DNA of 52,734 bases, taken from assembly GCA_036502295.1 (NCBI GenBank), contig DASXYU010000063.1:1-52734 (forward strand), given 5' to 3'. The DNA is from DASXYU01 sp036502295 (GTDB lineage Bacteria; Actinomycetota; Actinomycetes; Mycobacteriales; Jatrophihabitantaceae). Made by a program: the position numbers and the translations under genes. The notes beneath the pieces are model-generated. The model saw only the letters and a list, made by a program, of their open reading frames with translations. It did no database searches and was not told where the DNA came from. Positions 24,392 through 31,521 of this stretch are shown one piece after another; within the stretch, counting starts at the first letter, position 1; the number at the start of each line of letters is the position of its first letter.

Positions 24392-24957
24392 GAGGTCTCC
24401 TCACTCGGTGTCGTCAATGCCTCGACGACGGATTTGCCTGAGCCGGTGGCGCCGAAGATGCCGCCGGACATATGGATCGATGAGATTGCGCCCGCGCTCG
24501 TCGTCGGGTCGAGCCCGGCGACGAGGTCGGTGGCGAGCAGACATTCGTAACCACGGTCGTTGCCCGCGCGCATCGTGGAGTGGACGGCCACCTCGAGCCA
24601 CCACCCGCTCAGCACGAGGGTGTCCCGTCCTTCTGCACGAAGGATGGAGTCGAGCGGCGTGCCGTGGAAACCGTCCCAGCCGTACGGCTCGATGACGTGG
24701 TCGGCCGAGTCGGCGCCGCTGAGGACGACCTGGCGAGCAGCGTGCTGCTGGTCGCGCTTGGCGAGCGGGGCGGCGCTGCGGATCTCCACGACCGCCGCAC
24801 CCGCCGCACGGAAGGCCATTGCTGCGGCGCCGATCGAGTCGACCAGCGTGGTGACGTCCCCCGAAGGCTGGGGGGACGTCACCACCACGAGTGCCAGACG
24901 AGTGGGATCGAGCTCTCCGTACCACGGCCATGGGTATGGGGTGGTGAGGTCACTCAT
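24388..24957 (-). CDS. isochorismatase-fold paralogue lacking the catalytic triad
   Basis: This 189-residue protein aligns along its length with the biuret-hydrolase-like neighbour: both share WPW/WPY near the N-terminus, HSTMRAGNDRGYECLLATD against HTTMREANDRGFECLLLTD, and a closing GGIFGA. All three catalytic residues are replaced: Asp by Thr27 (VVVTSPQ), Lys by Pro91 (EPYGWDGF) and Cys by Ala124 (LEVAVHST). The gene is intact and coupled by ATGA overlap, so it looks like a retained pseudoenzyme, perhaps a partner or regulatory subunit of the active enzyme. Start ATG 24957 is preferred over GTG 24969. Confidence 0.85.
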   Translation of the reverse strand: MSDLTTPYPWPWYGELDPTRLALVVVTSPQPSGDVTTLVDSIGAAAMAFRAAGAAVVEIRSAAPLAKRDQQHAARQVVLSGADSADHVIEPYGWDGFHGTPLDSILRAEGRDTLVLSGWWLEVAVHSTMRAGNDRGYECLLATDLVAGLDPTTSAGAISSIHMSGGIFGATGSGKSVVEALTTPSEETS

Positions 24958-24991
24958 GCTCGATCCCACTCGCTTCGCTTATCCGCTTGAC

Positions 24992-26203
24992 TCAGGACTT
25001 CGGCAGGTCGCCGACGACGCCCTTGACCAGGCAACTGATGGCGTTGATCTGGTCGTAGGTCGGCGCCTGGCCGGCGCTGACACCCTTGAACATCGGCGTG
25101 CCGTCCTGGCACTGGTCCGCCCCGTCGAAGACCGACTTGCCGGCCTTCAGATCAGCCAGGGCACTGTTCACCGTCGACTGCAGATCGGAGGAGACCGAGG
25201 TACCGAACGAGGCCAGCGTCAGCGGGCTGTCGCCGTCCTTGTAGGAGCCGACCCAGTTCGCGTTGTACTTGCTGCCCTTGAAGGAACCGGCGAGGACGGT
25301 CTTGACCTCGTCCTCGTACACCGGTGCCCAGTTCCAGGCGGAACCGGTGAGCCAGCCGCTGGGGTCCACGGACTCGGCATCGAAGTGGTAGCCGACGACG
25401 GAGGCCTTGGCTGCCTTGGCTGCCTGGATCACCGTGGTCTGGCAGTCCTGGTGCTGGGTCAGCACGTCCACGCCCTGGCCGAGCAGTGCGTTCGCGGCGG
25501 CCTTCTGCTTGGCCGTGTCACACCAGTTCGAGGTGTTCTCGAGGAACGTCTGCGCCTTGGGGTTGCTCTTCAACGCGCCGAGTTCGAAGGCATCGATGTT
25601 CGCCAACGTCTGCGGGATCGGGAAGGCATAGACGAAGCCGAGCTTGTTCGACTTGGTCGTCGCGCCGGCGGCGATGCCACCCAGGGAGACCGTCTCGAAG
25701 GCCTGGCCCCAGTAGGTTCCGAAGTTGGCTCCGGCCGCACCGGTGATGAAGCCGCCCTGGTGGAGCACTACGACATCCGGGTGCGCTGCCGCGAACTTCT
25801 GGGCGTAGTCGAAGTAGCCGTAGCTCGTCGCAAAGATGATCTTCGCGCCCTTGTCGACCAGCGTCTGCATGGCCTGCGTGACCTGGTCGGATTCGGGGAC
25901 GTTCTGGACCAGCGAGACAGTGACGTCCGTATCGGCCTTCGCCAGCTGTGCCGCGCCGCAGGCGACGGCCTCGTTGTAGCCGTTGTCAGAGGTCGAGCCG
26001 ACGGTGATGAAGCCGACCAGCGTCGAACCGCCCTTGCTGGGGATGGAGCAATCAGGAGCATCACTACCCCCACCGCCGCCCCCGGAGCCGCCCGACTTTG
26101 AGGAGGAACTACACGCCGTCAGCGCGACGGTCAGCGCCGCGACCGTGGCGACGGCGCCGGCACCGACGCGCCAGCGCCGTGACCGGGTTGAGAAGAGAGC
26201 CAT
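24992..26203 (-). CDS. BMP-family ABC substrate-binding lipoprotein
   Basis: A 403-residue exported lipoprotein with a lipobox (ALTAC-S near residue 31) followed by a Ser/Gly linker. The mature part has the BMP/PnrA fold: STSDNGYNEAVACGAAQL, IIFATSYGYFDYAQKFAAAHPDV and GAALK-like repeats. Relatives bind nucleosides or purines. Here it is followed at once by the biuret-type hydrolases and preceded by its permeases, so a ureide or other N-rich small molecule is a plausible ligand. A 182-base gap with phased repeats separates it from the permease gene, so it probably has its own regulated promoter. Confidence 0.88.
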   Translation of the reverse strand: MALFSTRSRRWRVGAGAVATVAALTVALTACSSSSKSGGSGGGGGGSDAPDCSIPSKGGSTLVGFITVGSTSDNGYNEAVACGAAQLAKADTDVTVSLVQNVPESDQVTQAMQTLVDKGAKIIFATSYGYFDYAQKFAAAHPDVVVLHQGGFITGAAGANFGTYWGQAFETVSLGGIAAGATTKSNKLGFVYAFPIPQTLANIDAFELGALKSNPKAQTFLENTSNWCDTAKQKAAANALLGQGVDVLTQHQDCQTTVIQAAKAAKASVVGYHFDAESVDPSGWLTGSAWNWAPVYEDEVKTVLAGSFKGSKYNANWVGSYKDGDSPLTLASFGTSVSSDLQSTVNSALADLKAGKSVFDGADQCQDGTPMFKGVSAGQAPTYDQINAISCLVKGVVGDLPKS

Positions 26204-26256
26204 GGGTGTCCTTTCGAGGGCGAAACAGCGATCAACAAGAGCAGGCAGTGCAGGAT

Positions 26257-26300
26257 TGGACCTCTGGATACGTCATTGGATCCACTACTGGATACGCTAG
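26257..26300 (-). promoter_or_regulatory. phased TGGATMC repeats upstream of the BMP gene
   Basis: TGGATAC, TGGATCC and TGGATAC begin at 26265, 26277 and 26289, exactly 12 bases apart, and the middle one forms the palindrome TGGATCCA. CTCTGGATCCA recurs at the gntR start (30698-30705). They are candidate operators of the GntR protein. The rest of the 182-base gap (26204-26385) shows no ORF I would call. Confidence 0.5.
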
Positions 26301-26385
26301 AAAGCCTTGATTGCGCCTTCAGGCGCTGAACGTAAATTGCTGATTTCCGGGAAGGCACGCGAGGACGTCGCGTCGCGGTGTGGCA

Positions 26386-27300
26386 CTAGGCAGAGCTTCG
26401 GTTGAGTGCCTTGCCCAACTCTTCGGGGGCATCCGCGCCACCTCGTCTGGCCAGCGCAGCCAGCGCGAGAAGCGTGACGAGGTAAGGCAGCGCATCGAGC
26501 AACGCCTGATTGAGCTGAACCTGATGCGCCTGCAGCACGTACGGCAGGTTGAGGGCGATGCCGAACAGGAATGAGCCACCCAGAACCCAGAGCGGACGCC
26601 ACGCGGCGAAGAGCACCACGGCCACGGCGACGAAGCCGTACCCGTGCGTGAGGTTCTCCGTCCACGACGACGCGACGACATTGGCGAAGAACGCGCCGCC
26701 GAGACCGGCGAAGGCGCCGCCGATCGTGACCGCCAGGAACTGCACGAGCTGCGGACGTCCACCGGTGGTGGCCACCACGTCCGGGCGCTCGCCGGTCGCC
26801 CGAAGTGCGAGGCCGGCGCGGGTGCGGTAGAAGACGTACCAGATCGCCGCCACCGCGACGTAGCCGACGTACACCAGGATCTCGTGATCGAAGAGGATCG
26901 GGCCGACCCAGGGGATCTTCGAAAGACCTGGGATGGCGACCTTCGTCATCGCGTTCACGGGCTGGTTGTTGTAGTCGGCGCCGAACGTGGAGGTCATGCC
27001 CAGGACGAGGAACCAGAGCACCAGACCGCTGGCGAGCTGATCGGCCTTACGGCGGATGGTCAGCCATCCATGGATCGCGGAGGCGGCCGCGCCGCAGATG
27101 ATTCCGACCAGTAGGCCGAGCCAGACATTGCCCGTCTCGATGGTGACCACCACCGAACCGAGCGCGCCGCCGAGCATGGCGCCTTCGGTGCCGAGGTTCA
27201 CCACACCGGCCCGTTCGGAGATAAGTTCGCCCAGCGCCGGGAAAAGGATCGCCGTGCCCAGGCCGACGCCGCCCGCGAGTGCTTCTTCGATCGGATTCAT
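26386..27300 (-). CDS. BMP/nucleoside-type ABC transporter permease 2
   Basis: A 304-residue permease of the branched-chain/nucleoside ABC family. ERAGVVNLGTEGAMLGGALGSV is the family signature, with further motifs FAGLGGAFFANV and RATGERPDVVATTGG. About eight to ten hydrophobic segments. The ATG at 27300 overlaps the stop of the first permease by four bases. Corresponds to YufQ/NupQ of Bacillus by position and sequence type. Confidence 0.9.
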   Translation of the reverse strand: MNPIEEALAGGVGLGTAILFPALGELISERAGVVNLGTEGAMLGGALGSVVVTIETGNVWLGLLVGIICGAAASAIHGWLTIRRKADQLASGLVLWFLVLGMTSTFGADYNNQPVNAMTKVAIPGLSKIPWVGPILFDHEILVYVGYVAVAAIWYVFYRTRAGLALRATGERPDVVATTGGRPQLVQFLAVTIGGAFAGLGGAFFANVVASSWTENLTHGYGFVAVAVVLFAAWRPLWVLGGSFLFGIALNLPYVLQAHQVQLNQALLDALPYLVTLLALAALARRGGADAPEELGKALNRSSA

Positions 27301-28403
27301 GAACTCTTCCTCCGGTACTTGGCGACGACGAGCGGAGCAGCGACGACGAGTGCGAGGAGCACGTTGACGATTGTCTTGGGCAGGCCGCCGATATCGGATT
27401 CGAGGTTGGGGCCGCTGAGCGTGATTGCACTGAAGATGAAGGCGGAGATGACCACCAGCACCGGCTTGCCCCGGCCGAGGAAGCTGGCGAGGAAGGCGAT
27501 GTAGCCGTAGGTGGCTGTCGTATCCGGGCGCAGTTGCGCCTCGACACCGGCGAAGTGCAGCGCACCGCCGAGGCCGGCAAAGGCACCTCCGACGAGCATC
27601 GAGCTGAGTAGCAGCACCTTCACCTTCAAGCCTGAGCGGCGAGCCGCCTCGCCGTTGCCGCCGACCACGCGGAGCGCGAAGCCCCAGGAGGTCTTCTGCA
27701 GCAACCACCACGCCAACACCACTGCGACGCCGGCGACCACAACGCCCCAGTGCATGTCCGTCCCTGGGATCTTGGGCAGCACTGCATGCGCGGGCAACGG
27801 AGGGCTTTCGTTCTGGCCGGCGGATGAGGCTCGCCACGGAGACAGGATCAGGTAGAGCAGCACGTCAGCCGCCAAGAAGTTCATCAGCAGCGTGGTCACC
27901 GCCTCGTTGGCTCCCAGCAGCGTGCGCAGCAGGCCGGAGATGCCCGCCCATACCGCTCCGCCGACTGCACCGGCCAACCCCATCAAGATCCAATCGACGG
28001 CGCCGGGGACGCCGTCTGAGATATGCAGACCGACGCCTGCTGCGGCAACCATGCCGACGATGATCTGGCCTTCGCCACCGACGTTGACCAGGCCGGCGCG
28101 GGCCGGAATCGCCACGGCCATCGCCGCCAACCCGATCGGCACCGTCAGGATGAGGTCCTGCTGCAGGCTGTGGGTGTTCGTGATCGTGTTGGCCATCGAG
28201 TTCAGGACGTCGAAGGGGTTCGCACCCTTGACCGCCGCGATGATCGCGAAGAGCACCAGCGAACCGACGAAGGCCGCGACCAGCAACAGTCCGTAGTTCG
28301 TCAAGCGCAGGCGATCGAACCATTCACGCCAAGTCTGCTTCTCTGCAGGTGGCTCCACTGTCGCCGGCACAGGTGCCGGTGCAGCTTCCGTAGTCATTGT
28401 CAT
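27297..28403 (-). CDS. BMP/nucleoside-type ABC transporter permease 1
   Basis: A 368-residue permease with a Pro/Ala-rich cytoplasmic head and about nine hydrophobic segments. IPARAGLVNVGGEGQIIVGMVAAAGVGL and LGANEAVTTLLMNFLAADVLLYL are the family's conserved loops, and GGAFAGLGGALHFAGVEAQL occurs near the end. YufP/NupP-like. It follows the ATPase by 27 bases and overlaps the second permease. Confidence 0.9.
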   Translation of the reverse strand: MTMTTEAAPAPVPATVEPPAEKQTWREWFDRLRLTNYGLLLVAAFVGSLVLFAIIAAVKGANPFDVLNSMANTITNTHSLQQDLILTVPIGLAAMAVAIPARAGLVNVGGEGQIIVGMVAAAGVGLHISDGVPGAVDWILMGLAGAVGGAVWAGISGLLRTLLGANEAVTTLLMNFLAADVLLYLILSPWRASSAGQNESPPLPAHAVLPKIPGTDMHWGVVVAGVAVVLAWWLLQKTSWGFALRVVGGNGEAARRSGLKVKVLLLSSMLVGGAFAGLGGALHFAGVEAQLRPDTTATYGYIAFLASFLGRGKPVLVVISAFIFSAITLSGPNLESDIGGLPKTIVNVLLALVVAAPLVVAKYRRKSS

Positions 28404-28430
28404 GCTCGGTTCCCCCTTCGAGCGGACTGG

Positions 28431-29954
28431 TCAGGCTGCCTCGGCGGCGCTGCCGTGGCTGGTCATCAGTGCGCCGAGCGTTCGTCGGTCGGCGGTTGAG
28501 GCATCGACCACATCGACGACCCGTCCATGGGCCAGGACGGCGATGCGGTCAGAGATCTGCAGTAGTTCGTCGAGGTCTTCGCTGATCACGATCACCGTGG
28601 TGCCGCTGTCGCGTGCCTGCATGAGCAGCCGCCGCGTCGTCTCGGTGGTGAGGACGTCCAGACCGCGCGTGGGATAGGAGACGATCAGCAGTTGCGCCGG
28701 CGTGCCGAGAGCGAGCGTCAGCAGCACCCGCTGGATGTTGCCGCCGGAGAGCTGATCCAACCGCCGCGAGGGGTTGGCCATGTTCAGCCCGACGTCCTCG
28801 TTGATCTGCTTCAGCGACTCGGCCGCCTTTCGCGCATCGAAGCCTTTCGAGCCGCCGGCGTGTGCCCAGAGCGCGGCGTGTTCGGCGATGGTCAGCCCGG
28901 GTACGACGAACTCCCGCAGGACGTCGGCCACGGCGGCGACGACGCCGAGCTCGCGCAGCTTCGCCGGACCTTCACCGTCGACCCGGACACCGTCGAGGAT
29001 GATCTCGCCCGCGTCGGGAACGGCCGCGCCGGTGATGAGATCGGAGAGTTCCTTCTGGCCGTTGCCGGCCACGCCGGCGACGCCGAGAACCTCGCCCTGA
29101 CGGACCATGAGGTCAGTCGTCCGCAGCCCACCGGTGGTGCTTGCCAGGCTCACGCCCTGCAGTTCCAGCCGCACCAACTGGCGTGTCGCGGCACCCTCGT
29201 TGCTCACCACGTCGACACTCTCGCCGACCATCGCGAGGACAAGGTCGCCATCGCTGATGTCGCTGGCGGCGACGTCGTCCACGATGAGCTTGCCGCCGCG
29301 GAGCACCGTGATCCGGTCGGCGATCGCGCGGACCTCACGCATCTTGTGGCTGATCAGGACGATGCCGACCCCCTCCGAGCGGAGCTGGTCGACGACTCGG
29401 AAGAGTCCGTCCACCTCCTGCGGAGTGAGGACGCTGGTGGGCTCGTCGAGGATGAGGACGCGCGCGCCGCCGAGCAGCACCTTCACGAGCTCGACGCGCT
29501 GCCACTCGCCGAGGGAGAGATCGGTGACGTGGGCGTTGGGATCGACCGCGAGGCCGTAGCGCTCGGAGGCGTCCTTGATGCGTCGCTTCAGTTCGCTGCG
29601 CTTGAGGACGGCTCCGCCGCCGATGTGCAGGGCGACGTTCTCCCAGACGGTGAGCGCCGGAATGAGGCGCAGGTCCTGGAAGACCATGCCGATGCCCAGA
29701 CCGCGCGCGACGGCGGAGGAGCTCACCGTCACCGGGGTGCCGTCGCGCAGGATCTCGCCGCTGTCCGGAGGCTGGACGCCGTAGAGCATCTTCATCAGCG
29801 TGCTCTTTCCGGCACCGTTCTCACCGAGCAGGGCGTGCACCTCGCCGGAGCGGACCGTGAGGTTCACCGCGTCGTTGGCGACGAGCGTCCCGAAGGTCTT
29901 GGTGACACCGCGTACTTGAAGCAAGGGCGCTTGGAGCACAGGAATGTCGGTCAT
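28431..29954 (-). CDS. BMP/nucleoside-type ABC transporter ATPase
   Basis: A 507-residue protein with two tandem ABC domains, as in YufO/RbsA-type sugar and nucleoside importers. The first half is canonical (GENGAGKSTLMKML, LSLGEWQRVELVK, LILDEPTSVL). The second half has the degenerate Walker A GVAGNGQKELS and signature LSGGNIQRVLL, normal for this class. The ATG at 29954 overlaps the gntR stop by four bases, so regulator and transporter are cotranscribed. Confidence 0.92.
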   Translation of the reverse strand: MTDIPVLQAPLLQVRGVTKTFGTLVANDAVNLTVRSGEVHALLGENGAGKSTLMKMLYGVQPPDSGEILRDGTPVTVSSSAVARGLGIGMVFQDLRLIPALTVWENVALHIGGGAVLKRSELKRRIKDASERYGLAVDPNAHVTDLSLGEWQRVELVKVLLGGARVLILDEPTSVLTPQEVDGLFRVVDQLRSEGVGIVLISHKMREVRAIADRITVLRGGKLIVDDVAASDISDGDLVLAMVGESVDVVSNEGAATRQLVRLELQGVSLASTTGGLRTTDLMVRQGEVLGVAGVAGNGQKELSDLITGAAVPDAGEIILDGVRVDGEGPAKLRELGVVAAVADVLREFVVPGLTIAEHAALWAHAGGSKGFDARKAAESLKQINEDVGLNMANPSRRLDQLSGGNIQRVLLTLALGTPAQLLIVSYPTRGLDVLTTETTRRLLMQARDSGTTVIVISEDLDELLQISDRIAVLAHGRVVDVVDASTADRRTLGALMTSHGSAAEAA

Positions 29955-30706
29955 CTGAAGCCTCCACGGGAGAGGGTCATCTGGGTGAGGGCGTGCGCGG
30001 CGCGCTTCTCGACGACGTCCATCGATTCGCCGACGTGCTCGCTGAGATTGGCGATCCCGTCCTCGATGTTTCCGGCGAGGACGGCCTCGACAATGCCGAG
30101 GTGCTGGCTGATGGTGCGTTCGATGCGCCCTTCGGTGAGGTAGTCGTACATGCGCACCGGGCGGATGCGGGCGTTCACGGACTCGAGCGTCTGGGTGAGC
30201 GCCTCGTTGCCGGTGGAGCGCAGCAGGGTGACGTGGAAGTCCTCGTCCATCACGACGAAGTCGGCGCTGGGTTCCGGCCGGTCGTGCCAGAGTTCTCGCC
30301 ATTCGTCGCGCAGTGGTTCGAGCAGGCTCGTGTCGTGGCCGTAGGCGGGTGACTCGAGTGCCCGCCGGACGCCACGCAGTTCGAGGGCGATGCGCAGTTC
30401 GTAGAGGTCGCGCAGACCGTTCAGGTCCGGGATCGCGACGTAGTACCCGCCGTCACCGCGAACGACGAGGCCGTCGGAGAGCAGCCGCCGCATGGCTTCA
30501 CGAACCGGAGTGCGCGAGACGCCGAGTTCCGCGGCGATGCGGTCCTCGATAAGTCGTGTCCGGAGCGCGAACTCCCCCCGCATCAGCCGCGAGCGCAACT
30601 CCGAGTAGACCTCGGCGGGGCGTACCTTCGGGCGGACGTCGGCTTCGGGCGGAGTCGTCGCCGCGGCGGCCTTTGTATTCGCCTTCGTATTAGTCTCTGG
30701 ATCCAC
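29951..30706 (-). CDS. GntR-family (FCD) transcriptional regulator
   Basis: A 251-residue regulator. The winged HTH reads VYSELRSRLMRGEFALRTRLIEDRIAAELGVSRTPVREAMRRLLSDGL, followed by a helical FCD ligand-binding domain with EDFHVTLLRSTGNEAL and the metal-site style HLGIVEAVLAGN. I start at GTG 30706, leaving an unconserved Thr/Ala-rich head; an upstream extension to 30853 would translate the 33-bp repeats. It leads the transporter/biuret operon, and its likely sites are TGGATCCA elements at 30698 and 26277. The inducer is unknown. Confidence 0.88.
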   Translation of the reverse strand: MDPETNTKANTKAAAATTPPEADVRPKVRPAEVYSELRSRLMRGEFALRTRLIEDRIAAELGVSRTPVREAMRRLLSDGLVVRGDGGYYVAIPDLNGLRDLYELRIALELRGVRRALESPAYGHDTSLLEPLRDEWRELWHDRPEPSADFVVMDEDFHVTLLRSTGNEALTQTLESVNARIRPVRMYDYLTEGRIERTISQHLGIVEAVLAGNIEDGIANLSEHVGESMDVVEKRAAHALTQMTLSRGGFR

Positions 30707-30767
30707 AGTTGTCGAAGATAGGAAGCCTCTGTTGCCGGACAAGACCTGGGCCGTTAATGATGGATTT

Positions 30768-30880
30768 CGGAGTGCTCGCAGCTCCGAATCAGAAATGCAG
30801 CGGAGTGCTCGCAGCTCCGAATCAGAAATGCAGCGGTCCGCTCGCAGCTCCAAGTCAGAAATGCAGCGGTCCGCTCGCAG
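30768..30880. repeat. 33-bp tandem repeat, 3.4 copies
   Basis: Units at 30768-30800 and 30801-30833 are identical, 30834-30866 differs at a few bases, and 30867-30880 is a partial copy. Each unit is 11 codons and contains an ATG (30795, 30828, 30861) in frame with the downstream hydrolase. The repeat occupies the divergent gap between gntR and that gene, so it may be an array of binding sites or a variable N-terminus. Confidence 0.85.
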
Positions 30881-31517
30881 AATCGTCCTGATTCATGGGG
30901 CAGCGGTCACGGCCGAGGTATGGGACGGCGTCATCGCCGCGCTCGCCGCTTCGGATGTTTCAGTGCCCGTTCTCGCACCGCAGCGGGTCTATTCCGGCTC
31001 GCTCGACGCCGAGGTCGACGCGCTGGCACCGCTCTGTGAGGACGCACTCGTCGTCGGCATCAGTGGCGGCGCCACGCTCGGCCTCGAGCTCGCGTCGCGC
31101 GGCGTGCCATTCGCCTGCGCCGTCCTGCACGAACCCGCGGTCGGCTCCCTGTTGCCCGGCTTGCTCGCACCGATGGCGGCGGCCTTCGAATCCGGCGGCG
31201 TCGCCGGGTTCGCCAACGTCCTCTACGGCCCGTCGTGGCGCCCGGGGTTGGCCCCGTCAGATGGCGATGCGGTGGCGCGGGATCTTGCGATGTTCCGAGG
31301 CTTCGAACCCCGTCCGGCTGCTGACGGGGCGGGGCCCGTCCTCATCACCGTCGGCGAACTCTCACCGCAGAGCCGCTATGACGCGGCTGCTGCACTCAAC
31401 CGTGAGTTCGGATACACGGTGCAGGCACTAACGGGAAGCGCTCACGCGGCACACCTGGATGCCGTCGACCAGCTCACGACTCTGATCGTCGAACTGGTGA
31501 AGCGATCGACGAGCTAG
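30861..31517 (+). CDS. alpha/beta hydrolase
   Basis: From the third in-repeat ATG the protein has 218 residues. It begins IVLIHGAAVTAEVWDGVIAAL (HG oxyanion motif), has the nucleophile elbow VVGISGGATLGLELA and a C-terminal His in GSAHAAHLDAV, a minimal alpha/beta-hydrolase layout. Earlier starts at 30828, 30795 or TTG 30732 would add 11-residue repeats (RSARSSESEMQ). No clear ribosome binding site distinguishes them. It is divergent from the biuret locus, and its substrate is unknown. Confidence 0.78.
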   Translation: MQRSARRIVLIHGAAVTAEVWDGVIAALAASDVSVPVLAPQRVYSGSLDAEVDALAPLCEDALVVGISGGATLGLELASRGVPFACAVLHEPAVGSLLPGLLAPMAAAFESGGVAGFANVLYGPSWRPGLAPSDGDAVARDLAMFRGFEPRPAADGAGPVLITVGELSPQSRYDAAAALNREFGYTVQALTGSAHAAHLDAVDQLTTLIVELVKRSTS

Positions 31518-31521
31518 ACGC

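Noticed and set aside
30768..30880. Possible CRISPR array
   Set aside because: The 33-bp units are contiguous with no spacers, and no cas genes are present.
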